From: Planotetraspora thailandica
GTDB lineage: Bacteria > Actinomycetota > Actinomycetes > Streptosporangiales > Streptosporangiaceae
Direction: 5' to 3'
DNA length: 64,000 bases
Assembly: GCF_016863335.1 (NCBI RefSeq)
Contig: NZ_BOOR01000012.1
Location: forward strand, 246,084-310,083
This document shows, piece after piece, positions 35,683 through 45,585 of this stretch. A program made the translations under genes and the position numbers. The notes beneath the pieces were generated by a model. The model was not told where the DNA came from, made no database searches, and saw only the letters and a list, made by a program, of their open reading frames with translations. Positions within the stretch are counted from its first letter, which is position 1. Every line of letters starts with the position of its first letter.

Positions 35683-38493
35683 GTGGAGTACCGGCTCCTC
35701 GGTCCTGTCCGGGTCCGCGACGACACGGGCCGGGAGATCCACGTCGTCCGTCCCAAGCACCGCCAGGTGCTCGTCGCGCTGCTCGTGGACGCGGGCAGAG
35801 TCGTGCCCGCCGGACGGCTCATCGAGCATCTGTGGGACGGCACGCCGCCCGCGTCGGCCCGCGGCAACCTCAAGACCTACGTCTCAGACCTGCGCCGGCT
35901 GCTGTCGCCCTCCGGCGAGGCCTCGCCCATCGAGACCGCGGGGGACGGCTACCGCATCGCCGTACGGCCCGGCGAACTCGACCTGCCCGCCTTCGCCGAC
36001 CTCGCCGCGAAGGGCAGGACCGCGCTCAAGTCCGGCGATCCGCGGCAGGCCGAGGCCCTGTTCCAGCGGGCTCTCCTGCTGTGGCGTGACGACCCGTTCC
36101 AGGACGTGCCGCTCACGCTCAGGCTCGAGCAGATCGCCGCGCAGTTGCGCGAGCAGCGGATGAGCGTGTTCGAAGACTGGGCGCAGGCGCGGCTCGACCT
36201 AGGCATGCACGCCGAGATGATCGGTTCCCTCCGCGCGTGGGTGGGCGACCACCCGCTGCGGGAGCGCCCGTGGGAACAGCTGATGCTCGCCCTGTCGCGC
36301 GACGGCAGGCGGGCCGACGCGCTGGAGGCGTTCCAGGAGTTGCGCGGCCGCCTGGTCGACGAGCTGGGCGTCGAGCCCGCCCATTCCATTCAGCTGCTGC
36401 ATCAGCGCATCCTCGACGCCGATCCCGGGCTCTCCCCGGCCGCGCCCGTGGCGGAGACAGGCAGGCGGGCGGTGCCGAGGCAGCTGCCCTCTGACGTGCC
36501 GCACTTCGTGGGAAGGGCGGACGAGCTCGCGCGGCTGGTCTCCTGGCTCGTCCCGCCGGGCGGGGCCGCGCCCGCGCCGGTCGTCGCCGTCTGCGGGCCC
36601 CCGGGGACGGGCAAGTCCGCCCTCGCGCTGCGCGCCGCGCACGAGGCCGCCCGCGACTTCCCGGACGGGCAGGTGTACGTCAACCTCCGCGGCGCGATGC
36701 CGGGCGTGCGCCGGCTGGAGACCGAGGAGCTCGTGGGCAGGCTCCTGCGCACGTTCGGCACGCCGGAGACGGACATCCCCCCGGACGCCGACGAGGCGGC
36801 CTCGGCGCTGCGCACGCTGCTGCACGACCGGCGGGTGCTGCTCCTCCTGGACGACGCCGCGTCGATCGCGCAGGTCGGCCCCCTCCTCCCGATGACGGCG
36901 GGGTCCACCGTGCTGCTGACCTCGCGGGAGAGCCTGGCCCGGGCGGCTCCCGGGTCGCACGTCGACCTCGGGCCGTTGCCGCGCGAAGAGGCCGTCGCGA
37001 TGCTCGAGCGGAGGTTCCGGTCGGGCGGCGTCGGCTACTCGGAGAAGGCCGTCGAACGGCTGGCCGGCCTGTGCGACGGGTTCCCCCTGGCCTTGCACGT
37101 CGCGGGCGCACGCCTGGCAAGCCGGGCCGGCTGGACGGCCGACATGCTCATCGAGCGGCTGGAGGACGAGAGCAGGCGGCTCGACGAGCTGCGCAGCGGC
37201 GAGGCCGGCGTGCGCGGCAGCATCGCGGTCAGCTACGCGGCGCTGGACGGCAGCGAGCAGGCCGTCGAGCGCGATGCGGCACGCGCGTTCCGCCTCATCG
37301 GGCTTCTGCGGGTGCCCGACGTGGGCCTGGAGGCGGTGGCCGCACTGCTCGGCCTGCCGCACAGAGCCGCGGAGGAGGTCGTCGAGAGACTGGTCGACGC
37401 GCGGCTGGTCGACGCGCCGGTCCCCGACCGTTACACCATGCACGACCTCATACGGCTGTACGCGCAGGAACGGGCGCAGGACACCGAGCCGGGGGAGCGT
37501 TCCGCCGCGTTCCGCCGTGTCCTGGGCTTCCATCTCGCCACCACAGGCGCCGCCGTACGACTGGTGGAGCCGCATCGGGTGCACGCAGTCGTGCCCGAGG
37601 TGCCGCAGTCTCCGCTGCCCCTGCGCGACCGGCCCGACGCCGAGCGCTGGCTGGAGCGGGAACTGCCCAACCTGCTGTCGCTCGCCGGTCAGGCGTGGAA
37701 CACCGAGGAGGCGGACGAGCGCCTCGCCGTCGCCCTGGCCCTCAGCCTGCGCTGGCACCCCGCGGCGCATCGGCACCGCCATGACATGCGCGCGCTCGGC
37801 GCGGCGGCCCTCGACGCCGCGCGCCGCCTCGGGGACCGGGAAAGCGAGTCGCACGCTCTCGCCATGCTCTCGATGGCCTACCGCGCGCTCAACGACGACG
37901 AGGCCGAGCTGGAGTGCCTCAAGGCGGAGCTCGACCTCTGCCACGAGATGGGTGACGGCCTCGGCGAGATGCGGGCGCTCGGCAACCTCGCCAGCGCTCA
38001 CCTCCTCCTGCAGCGCCACGACGAGGCGCTGCGTTTCGCCGAGCGTCAGCTCGTCATCAGCAGGCGTGTCGGCTCGGCCCCGGGCGAGCGGTACGCGTTG
38101 ATCATGGCGGGGGAGGCCCACACGTCTTTGGGGGCGCCCGGCGAGGCCGCCCCGGTGCTTCGGCAGGCCCTGGAACGGGCCCGGGAGACGGGTGACGTCA
38201 TGCACGAGGCGATGACGCTGCGGCGGCTCGGCGAGGCGTCCCTCGCGGGCGGCGACGCTGCGGCGGCGCGTGAGCACCTGAAAGAGGCGGTGGCGAGCTT
38301 CGCCCGGTGCGCCCAGAGCCTTGAACTGTCGCAGACCCTGGTCGCCCTCGCGAGGTCGTGCCGGCTGCTCGGCGACGCCGAAGGGGCGGCGGAACACATC
38401 GCCGAGGCCCTGCGGGCAGCCCGGGAGAGCGGTGACCGCAACGACGAACGGCGCGCCCTGGAGGAGCGGGCGCGAATCCTGGGACACGCCTGA
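35683..38493 (+). CDS. AfsR/SARP-type transcriptional regulator with NB-ARC and TPR domains
   Basis: A 936-residue pathway-type activator. Residues 1-95 are the OmpR-like winged helix of SARPs (MEYRLLGPVRV, then RPKHRQVLVALLVDAGRVVP and LKTYVSDLRRLL). The bacterial transcriptional activation domain covers about 100-245 (WRDDPFQDVPLTLRLEQIAA). The NB-ARC STAND ATPase starts near 275, with Walker A GPPGTGKSAL near 305 and Walker B VLLLLDDAAS. TPR repeats fill about 700-936. GTG 35683 follows GGAGG; TAGGAT at 35635-35640 is a possible -10. A small secreted-peptide gene follows 123 bp downstream across an AT-rich promoter with a dyad, the most obvious local target. No biosynthetic cluster is adjacent. 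Confidence 0.93.
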   Translation: MEYRLLGPVRVRDDTGREIHVVRPKHRQVLVALLVDAGRVVPAGRLIEHLWDGTPPASARGNLKTYVSDLRRLLSPSGEASPIETAGDGYRIAVRPGELDLPAFADLAAKGRTALKSGDPRQAEALFQRALLLWRDDPFQDVPLTLRLEQIAAQLREQRMSVFEDWAQARLDLGMHAEMIGSLRAWVGDHPLRERPWEQLMLALSRDGRRADALEAFQELRGRLVDELGVEPAHSIQLLHQRILDADPGLSPAAPVAETGRRAVPRQLPSDVPHFVGRADELARLVSWLVPPGGAAPAPVVAVCGPPGTGKSALALRAAHEAARDFPDGQVYVNLRGAMPGVRRLETEELVGRLLRTFGTPETDIPPDADEAASALRTLLHDRRVLLLLDDAASIAQVGPLLPMTAGSTVLLTSRESLARAAPGSHVDLGPLPREEAVAMLERRFRSGGVGYSEKAVERLAGLCDGFPLALHVAGARLASRAGWTADMLIERLEDESRRLDELRSGEAGVRGSIAVSYAALDGSEQAVERDAARAFRLIGLLRVPDVGLEAVAALLGLPHRAAEEVVERLVDARLVDAPVPDRYTMHDLIRLYAQERAQDTEPGERSAAFRRVLGFHLATTGAAVRLVEPHRVHAVVPEVPQSPLPLRDRPDAERWLERELPNLLSLAGQAWNTEEADERLAVALALSLRWHPAAHRHRHDMRALGAAALDAARRLGDRESESHALAMLSMAYRALNDDEAELECLKAELDLCHEMGDGLGEMRALGNLASAHLLLQRHDEALRFAERQLVISRRVGSAPGERYALIMAGEAHTSLGAPGEAAPVLRQALERARETGDVMHEAMTLRRLGEASLAGGDAAAAREHLKEAVASFARCAQSLELSQTLVALARSCRLLGDAEGAAEHIAEALRAARESGDRNDERRALEERARILGHA

Positions 38494-38538
38494 CCGGGCG
38501 GCCAGGGCCGTCTCCCACGTCGCCGTCGTCGGCTTTAT

Positions 38539-38556
38539 TGTCATGATTTCTTGACA
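38539..38556. promoter_or_regulatory. Inverted repeat in the AT-rich promoter of the small peptide gene
   Basis: TGTCA-N8-TGACA (38539-38556) lies in an unusually AT-rich stretch (about 38530-38600). It overlaps TTGACA at 38551-38556, a possible -35. Read another way, TTGTCAT and TTGACAT are 13-bp-spaced direct repeats, which could be a SARP site. It is 61 nt before the peptide start. Confidence 0.5.
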
Positions 38557-38616
38557 TTTGATGAAAAATCCGCGACCTCCTGATTCGATGAATGCGATCA
38601 ACGACAAGGAGGCGCT

Positions 38617-38745
38617 GTGCGCGCGTACGTGAGGAACATCCTGGTGGCGGCGCTCATCTGCGCGGGCCTGGCCGCCGGAGCCGCGGCCGTGGCGCCGGAC
38701 GCCCACAACGAGGCCGCGGAGAGCCCCTACATCAGCTGCTGCTGA
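38617..38745 (+). CDS. 42-residue secreted peptide ending in Cys-Cys
   Basis: This is a short gene with strong start signals: AAGGAGG (38606-38612) lies 4 nt before GTG 38617. The product begins MRAYVRNILVAALICAGLAA, a basic then hydrophobic signal-peptide-like helix with AxA sites near residues 22-26. It ends NEAAESPYISCC. The released peptide would be about 16 residues with two terminal cysteines. I recognise no family. Its position just downstream of the SARP/NB-ARC regulator suggests a signal or a ribosomal-peptide precursor under that regulator's control; this is inference. The last 19 bp overlap the convergent acyltransferase gene. Confidence 0.7.
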   Translation: MRAYVRNILVAALICAGLAAGAAAVAPDAHNEAAESPYISCC

Positions 38746-39461
38746 CCAGGGGCTAGGCGTTCGTCGGCCGGTTCGCCGGCGCGCGGAGCCGTACGGGGAT
38801 CAGGGACGGGCAACGGGTCGGCGGGTGGAACCGGCAGGAGAGGGCTGTGCCACCCCCGCTCGGGGGAGTGCCGCCGCACGATCTTGGCGGGGACGCCCGC
38901 GATCACCGAGTGGTCGGGGAACTCACCCCGGACGACGGCTCCGGCGGCGACGACCGACTGTCGCCCGATCCGGGTGCCCGGCAGGATGATCGCGCCGGTC
39001 CCCAGCCACGAGCCCGAGCCGATCGAGACCGGGTTGTTGCGCGGCCACTGCCGCCCGATGGGCGTCTCCGGGTCGTCGTACACGTGGTTCTGGTCGGTGA
39101 TGTAGACGTACGGCCCGGTGAACACGTCGTCGCCGATGTCGATCGACTGGTGGCCGACGATGTGGCTGCCGCGGCCGATGGAGCACGCCCGGCCGATCCG
39201 CACGATCGAGTCCGGCCCGAGGTCGACGCCGGGGCCCATCCCGGCGGAGATCGACACACGCTCCCCGATCAGCGTGTGGTCGCCGATCTCGATCCACGCC
39301 TCACCGAAGATCGCGCCGAGCGGGAACGAAACGCAGGCGCCTTCGCCGAAACGGCGGAACCGGTAGCCGCCCGTGGAACCGGGGCTGAGGGCGGCGGCCT
39401 CGCGCACGTAGGCCCACCCCCGGTGGGCCAGCCGCCCGACGAGGCGCTTCACGATCGACAT
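38727..39461 (-). CDS. Left-handed beta-helix (hexapeptide) acyltransferase
   Basis: A 244-residue O- or N-acyltransferase of the LbH type. Hexapeptide repeats are visible through the middle (IGDHTLIGERVSI, VRIGRACSIGRGSHI, IGDDVFTGPYVYI, IGSGSWLGTGAIILPGTRIG), with the DQNHVY loop that usually carries the catalytic His. It ends with VIAGVPAKIVRR, the classic LbH cap. The acceptor is probably a sugar or antibiotic, but unknown. ATG 39461 fits a leaderless transcript: TACCTT on the minus strand (39470-39475) lies 8 nt upstream. It is convergent with, and slightly overlaps, the small peptide gene. Confidence 0.9.
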   Translation of the reverse strand: MSIVKRLVGRLAHRGWAYVREAAALSPGSTGGYRFRRFGEGACVSFPLGAIFGEAWIEIGDHTLIGERVSISAGMGPGVDLGPDSIVRIGRACSIGRGSHIVGHQSIDIGDDVFTGPYVYITDQNHVYDDPETPIGRQWPRNNPVSIGSGSWLGTGAIILPGTRIGRQSVVAAGAVVRGEFPDHSVIAGVPAKIVRRHSPERGWHSPLLPVPPADPLPVPDPRTAPRAGEPADERLAPGQQQLM

Positions 39462-39617
39462 AACGGGACAAGGTACCCCCTGGTCGGGCTGGTGACCATG
39501 GTGGGTTCGCGCACGTGGGGGCCCCAATCATGCAAAGCGTTTGATATTCTGAGAGCCCGTGGCATGGCGGTCGCCGATCCGGCGGCCGAGCACAGTTAAC
39601 GACCACGGGAGCCCTTC

Positions 39618-41302
<1,685 letters not shown>

Positions 41303-41306
<4 letters not shown>

Positions 41307-41914
41307 ACGTCGAAGACATCAAGGAGTCCTGGGAGATCAGCGGTTCGCAGGAGCACTTCTCCGGACGGGTGATCTCCGTGCGGACCGACGAGGTGCGCAT
41401 GCCCGACGGCTCGGCGGCCAAGCGCGACTACGTGGTGCATCCGGGCGCCGTCGCGGTGGTCGCGCTCGACGCGGACGAGCGCGTGCTGCTCATCCGCCAA
41501 TACCGGCACCCGGCGCGCCACCTGCTGTGGGAGCTCCCCGCGGGCATCCGCGACGTTCCCGGCGAGCCGCTGGTGGACTGCGCGGCGCGCGAACTGGCAG
41601 AGGAGGCCTCCTACCGTGCGGCCACCTGGCACACGCTGGTCGACGTGTACACCTCGCCCGGCATGAGCGACGAGCGGATCCGGGTCTTCCTCGCCCGCGA
41701 CGTCGAGCCGCTGCCCGAAGACGAGGACGACTTCGTCCGCAAGGACGAGGAGATCGACATGCCGGCGATCTGGATCCCCTTGTCCGAAGCGGTCGAGAAG
41801 GCCCTGGCAGGAATGATCCACAATTCTCCGGCCGTCGCCGGTATTCTCGCCGCGTACGCCGCTTCCGCCGACGGATTCAAGGGGCTTCGTCCCGCCGACG
41901 CGCCGGAGGCATGA
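41303..41914 (+). CDS. NUDIX hydrolase, ADP-ribose pyrophosphatase type
   Basis: A 203-residue hydrolase that probably cleaves ADP-ribose or a related nucleoside diphosphate to AMP and a sugar phosphate. The Nudix box is clear: [20 protein letters not shown] plus EAS, the G-x5-E-x7-REL-x-EE pattern, at about residues 82-103. [17 protein letters not shown] before it is typical of the ADPRase subgroup. The GTG start overlaps the pyrG stop by GTGA, giving translational coupling, and the gene precedes xerD as in many actinobacteria. Confidence 0.92.
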
Positions 41915-41931
41915 GTCCATAGGGGGACGTT

Positions 41932-42864
41932 CTGAGCGAGCCCGAGGCGGTGCTGTCCAGCTACCTCGCCCATCTGGCGGTGGAGCGCGGTCTGGCTGCC
42001 AATACGCTCGCGTCCTACCGCCGTGACCTGCGCCGCTACCTCGACCATCTTGAGGGGCGCGGGCTGGAGTCCTTCTCCCAGATCGCCGAGTCGGACGTGG
42101 TCGCGTTCCTCACCTCCCTGAGGGAGGGGGACGAGGAGCACCCCGCCCTGGTCGCCAGTTCGGCGGCCCGGGCGGTGTCGGCCGTGCGCGGCCTGCACCG
42201 CTTCGCCGTGCGCGAGGGCGTGACGGGCGACGACCCCGCGCACGAGGTCAGGCCGCCGCGCCAGCTCCGCAGACTGCCCAAGGCGATCACCGTCGCCGAG
42301 GTGGAGCGGCTCATCGCCGCGTCCGGCCCGGAGGACGCCCCGCTGACCCTCCGCAACCGCGCCCTCCTCGAGGTCCTGTACGGCACGGGCGCCCGAATAT
42401 CGGAGGCGGTGGGCCTGGCCGTGGACGACGTCTCCGTACCCGCAGGCGACGACCACGACCAGGTGCGCCTGCGCGGCAAGGGCGGCAGGTCGAGGATCGT
42501 CCCGCTGGGCCGGTTCGCCCGCCAGGCGCTCGACGCGTACATGGTGCGGGCCAGGCCCAAGATCGCCGCACACGGGCGTGGGACTCCGGCGTTGTTCCTC
42601 AACGCCAGAGGCGGGCGGCTGACCCGCCAGGGCGCGTGGGAGGTCCTCCAGGCGGCGGCAGAACGAGCCGGTCTTTCGGGTGTTTCTCCGCATATGTTGC
42701 GGCATTCATTCGCAACGCATCTCCTGGACGGCGGCGCCGACGTTAGGGTGGTCCAGGAGTTGCTCGGCCACGCATCGGTGACCACCACCCAGGTGTACAC
42801 GCTGGTGACGGTCGACAAGCTCCGCGAGGTCTATGCGGCCGCCCACCCCCGGGCCCGGCACTGA
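41932..42864 (+). CDS. xerD: Site-specific tyrosine recombinase XerD
   Basis: XerD works with XerC at dif to resolve chromosome dimers. The N-terminal SAM-like core-binding domain starts [20 protein letters not shown]. The catalytic domain has [14 protein letters not shown] (catalytic Arg), [11 protein letters not shown] (Lys strand), [19 protein letters not shown] (HxxR) and [14 protein letters not shown] (His and nucleophile Tyr). I place the start at CTG 41932, giving [12 protein letters not shown], because AGGGGG (41921-41926) lies 5 nt before it; the first standard start would be GTG 41950, with no site in front. The neighbours, parA and scpAB, all act in chromosome segregation. Confidence 0.95.
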   Translation: MSEPEAVLSSYLAHLAVERGLAANTLASYRRDLRRYLDHLEGRGLESFSQIAESDVVAFLTSLREGDEEHPALVASSAARAVSAVRGLHRFAVREGVTGDDPAHEVRPPRQLRRLPKAITVAEVERLIAASGPEDAPLTLRNRALLEVLYGTGARISEAVGLAVDDVSVPAGDDHDQVRLRGKGGRSRIVPLGRFARQALDAYMVRARPKIAAHGRGTPALFLNARGGRLTRQGAWEVLQAAAERAGLSGVSPHMLRHSFATHLLDGGADVRVVQELLGHASVTTTQVYTLVTVDKLREVYAAAHPRARH

Positions 42865-42937
42865 AAGCAGTCGATTTCGCAGGCAGCAAGCGCCGAATAT
42901 CGCGGTCCCGGGCGCGCCGCCTTGCCGCGTGGGGGCC

Positions 42938-42943
42938 TACGCT
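42938..42943 (+). promoter_or_regulatory. Probable -10 box TACGCT for parA
   Basis: TACGCT (TAnnnT) would start transcription near 42950, leaving a short leader with AGGGAGG (42971-42977) 8 nt before TTG 42986. This supports the TTG rather than ATG 42962 as the start. The gap 42865-42985 shows nothing else. Confidence 0.45.
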
Positions 42944-42985
42944 CTAAATTCGATCAGGTTTATGGCCGTCAGGGAGGTTCAACAG

Positions 42986-43879
42986 TTGACTGCGACCACA
43001 GATGCGACGTGGACCGCGGGGACTCCCGGCGGTGAGATCGGGCCGACCGGTCGCCCCCGCCCCGTGTTCCCCGAGCCGCTACCGCCGGAGACGCACGGTC
43101 CCGCGCGGGTCGTGGCGATGGTGAACCAGAAGGGCGGCGTCGGCAAGACGACCACCACGATCAATCTGGGTGCCGCACTGGCCGAAGTGGGTCAGCGGGT
43201 GCTGCTCGTGGACTTCGACCCCCAGGGCGCGCTGTCGGTCGGCTTGGGCATCGATCCCCGGCCGCTTGAGTCGACCATGTACGACCTCATCATGGAGGAG
43301 CCGGACGTCACGGTCGAAGACGTCCTGCTGAACACCTCCGTCGAGGGCATGGACCTGCTGCCGAGCAACATCTTCCTGTCCGGCGCCGAGATCAGGCTCG
43401 TCAACGAGGTCGCCCGCGAGTACGCGCTGCAGCGGTCACTGGAGCCGCTTCTGCCGCACTACGACATCATCCTCATTGACTGCCAGCCGTCCCTGGGCCT
43501 GCTCACGGTCAACGCGCTGACCTGCGCGCACAGTGTGATGATCCCGCTGGAGTGCGAGTTCTTCGCTCTTCGAGGCGTCGCGCTGCTGATGGAGTCGATC
43601 GGGAAGGTGCAGGAGCGCCTGAACAAGGAGCTCGAGATCGACGGCCTGCTGGCGACGATGTACGACCCGCGTACGCTGCACGCCCGCGAGGTGCTTCAGA
43701 CGATCATGCAGGGTTTCGGCGACAAGGTCTTCCACACCGTCATCAACCGGACGGTCCGGTTCCCGGACGCCACCCTCGCCGGCGAGCCGATCACGCAGTT
43801 CGACCCGGGGTCGATGGGCGCCACCGCCTACCGCGAGCTGGCCCGCGAACTGCTCGTCAGGTGGCCTTCCCGCGTCTGA
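42986..43879 (+). CDS. parA: ParA/Soj-family segregation ATPase
   Basis: A 297-residue Walker-type ATPase of chromosome partitioning. The deviant Walker A VNQKGGVGKTTTTINLG lies near residue 44, followed by LLVDFDPQGALSVGLG (Walker A') and IILIDCQPSLGLLTVNAL (Walker B). C-terminal motifs (TVINRTVRFPDA) are those of ScpAB-linked ParA proteins. The first ~38 residues are a Pro/Gly-rich tail. The start is TTG 42986, with AGGGAGG correctly placed; ATG 42962 is in frame but lacks a site. No parB follows, so this is the xerD-scpAB-linked ParA and not the origin-proximal parAB pair. Confidence 0.93.
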   Translation: MTATTDATWTAGTPGGEIGPTGRPRPVFPEPLPPETHGPARVVAMVNQKGGVGKTTTTINLGAALAEVGQRVLLVDFDPQGALSVGLGIDPRPLESTMYDLIMEEPDVTVEDVLLNTSVEGMDLLPSNIFLSGAEIRLVNEVAREYALQRSLEPLLPHYDIILIDCQPSLGLLTVNALTCAHSVMIPLECEFFALRGVALLMESIGKVQERLNKELEIDGLLATMYDPRTLHAREVLQTIMQGFGDKVFHTVINRTVRFPDATLAGEPITQFDPGSMGATAYRELARELLVRWPSRV

Positions 43880-43887
43880 CCGCGCAC

Positions 43888-43912
43888 GGTCCCGTCCCCC
43901 CGATACGGGACC
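43888..43912. terminator. Convergent terminator between parA and oxidoreductase
   Basis: GGTCCCGT (43888-43895) pairs with ACGGGACC (43905-43912) around a 9-nt loop. The hairpin lies between convergent stop codons. Confidence 0.6.
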
Positions 43913-43941
43913 GCACGGGTCGAGGCGCCGTCTCGCGGCGC

Positions 43942-45069
43942 TCAGTCTTCCGTGATGCCGCCGGGACCGTCGAACAGCGGGCTGTACATGTCGACCAGCA
44001 TGGCCTTGCCCTTCACGCCCGTGGTCACCTCAGGCCCCGCCAGGCCCAGCACGCCGTCGTCGCCGGGGAACCAGCTGGCGCCCCCTTCAGGCCCCAGGGG
44101 CACGACGATGAGTGGCTGTGACCGTTCCCACCGGCCGAGCTCACCCTCGCCGGTGATCAGCGTGCGGATGCTCGCCGCGACCGTCATGGCCTGGTAGGTG
44201 GCGTTGCCACCGGTGTTGCGGTCGGCGTCGCCGATGTCGCCGATCGCGAACACCCGGTCCTGCCCGGCCACCCGGAGGTTCTCGTCGACCCGGATGTAGC
44301 CGTTCGCGTCACGGGCCTCGGCCAGCGTGCCGCCCAGATACTCCGTCTGCGGGGTCAGGCCGAAGCATTGGAACCAGATGTCCGCGGTCACCTTGGTGCC
44401 CGCCTCCGTGGTGACGACGATCTCGCCGTAGGTCGCGGGGGGCGTGTCGGGCAGCTCTCTGAGCGGGCTGCCGAGCAGGACCTCGACGCCGAGCTCCTTG
44501 AGCTGGCGCCGGAGTTCGTCGCGCAGCGTCTGGTCGAACGGGCCGTGAAGGACGTCGGGCCCCGCGTCGACGATCGTCACGTGCTTGTCGGGGAAGAACG
44601 CCTTGATCTCACCGGCGAGCTCCAGGCCGGTGGGGCCGGCACCGACCAGCAGGGCCCGGTCCGCCTTGAGCAGGTCCTCGTGCGCCCCCAGGAACCTCGC
44701 CCGCGCCGTCTCGGCGTCCGGCGCGTCCGTCTTGGCGGGGAACGGATAGGAGCTTCCCGTGGCCAGCACCAGATAGTCGGGCTCCAGGACCTTCCCTGAC
44801 GCCAGCCTGACCCGCCGGCCGTCGACGTCGACGGCGCGGTCGCGGACGAACCGGCCGTTCCTCAGCAGGCGGTCGTACGGCATGAAGATCTGGTCCAGCC
44901 ACACCGGCTCGACCAGGGCGCGCCAGGCCGCCACGTTGTGCACGAACGCGTCACTGGGGCTCACCAGGGTCACGTCGGCGACGTCGTCGAGCTCCTTGGC
45001 GACCCGGATGCCGGCATATCCGCCGCCCACGACCACGACGCTCGTGCGCACGCCGTCACTGTCACTCAT
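43942..45069 (-). CDS. FAD-dependent NAD(P)H oxidoreductase (NDH-2/AIFM2-like)
   Basis: A 375-residue flavoprotein of the pyridine-nucleotide-disulfide oxidoreductase fold, probably passing electrons from NAD(P)H to a quinone or similar acceptor. The FAD-binding VVVVGGGYAGIRVAKEL is near residue 10. The NAD(P)-binding ALLVGAGPTGLELAGEIK is near 142, and the second FAD contact DRVFAIGDIGD is near 270. There is no long C-terminal amphipathic anchor of the typical NDH-2 type. It is divergent from an HxlR regulator, its probable controller. The ATG at 45069 follows GAGGACGG. This gene and the next two interrupt the parA-scpA order. Confidence 0.88.
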   Translation of the reverse strand: MSDSDGVRTSVVVVGGGYAGIRVAKELDDVADVTLVSPSDAFVHNVAAWRALVEPVWLDQIFMPYDRLLRNGRFVRDRAVDVDGRRVRLASGKVLEPDYLVLATGSSYPFPAKTDAPDAETARARFLGAHEDLLKADRALLVGAGPTGLELAGEIKAFFPDKHVTIVDAGPDVLHGPFDQTLRDELRRQLKELGVEVLLGSPLRELPDTPPATYGEIVVTTEAGTKVTADIWFQCFGLTPQTEYLGGTLAEARDANGYIRVDENLRVAGQDRVFAIGDIGDADRNTGGNATYQAMTVAASIRTLITGEGELGRWERSQPLIVVPLGPEGGASWFPGDDGVLGLAGPEVTTGVKGKAMLVDMYSPLFDGPGGITED

Positions 45070-45148
45070 TGTTCCGTCCTCACTCGTAAATTACTGGTGA
45101 CATCGAGAAGAGTAGCAGCTAGGAAAATAGAAGCGACCAGGTGAGGGC

Positions 45149-45154
45149 TAGTAT
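45149..45154 (+). promoter_or_regulatory. -10 box TAGTAT for the leaderless hxlR-type gene
   Basis: TAGTAT lies exactly 6 nt before GTG 45161. No Shine-Dalgarno sequence is present. Confidence 0.55.
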
Positions 45155-45160
45155 TGGCGC

Positions 45161-45517
45161 GTGGCTCTCGAACCCCCCACGCACGCGGATGCGGCAGCCT
45201 GCGAGCGCGGCGACGCGGCGCTGAGTCGGGCGTTCTCGTTCCTGGGGAAGCGCTGGACCGCCGTCGTCCTCGGATGCCTCCGGCCCGGTCCTGCGGGATT
45301 CCGCGAGCTTTCGCGCGCAATCGGCGGGGTGAGCGACTCGGTGCTCTCCGACCGTCTCTCCGAACTGACCGAGCAGGGGCTCGTCGCCCGCACCGTCGAC
45401 GAGGGACCGCCCGTCGCGGTGTTTTACGAGCTGACCGAGCGAGGGCGGGCGCTCATGCCCGCGCTGGACCAGATCTCCACGTGGGCGCGCGAACATCTCA
45501 GCCAGGGCGAGGCATAA
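45161..45517 (+). CDS. HxlR-family transcriptional regulator
   Basis: A 118-residue winged-helix regulator. HxlR signatures are present: CERGDAALSRAFSFLGKRWT, then PAGFRELSRAIGGVSDSVLSD, LTEQGLVARTV and VAVFYELTERGRALMPAL. The N-terminal cysteine of this group is kept at about residue 9, so redox or electrophile sensing, as in related QorR/YodB proteins, is possible. It is divergent from the flavin oxidoreductase, which fits a sensor-detoxification pair. It starts at a leaderless GTG. Confidence 0.92.
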   Translation: MALEPPTHADAAACERGDAALSRAFSFLGKRWTAVVLGCLRPGPAGFRELSRAIGGVSDSVLSDRLSELTEQGLVARTVDEGPPVAVFYELTERGRALMPALDQISTWAREHLSQGEA

Positions 45518-45531
45518 CCGGCGGGCGCGTG

Positions 45532-45557
45532 CGGGCGGGACGCCCATGAGCCGCCCG
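45532..45557. terminator. Hairpin after the HxlR gene
   Basis: CGGGCGG (45532-45538) and CCGCCCG (45551-45557) form a 7-bp stem between the convergent HxlR gene and the hypothetical gene at 45586. Confidence 0.45.
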
Positions 45558-45585
45558 TGAGACGCCCGCGAGGCACACGGTGCCG

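Noticed and set aside
36199..38706. 835-codon minus-strand frame opposite the SARP regulator
   Set aside because: Shadow frame; the plus strand has intact SARP, NB-ARC and TPR motifs.
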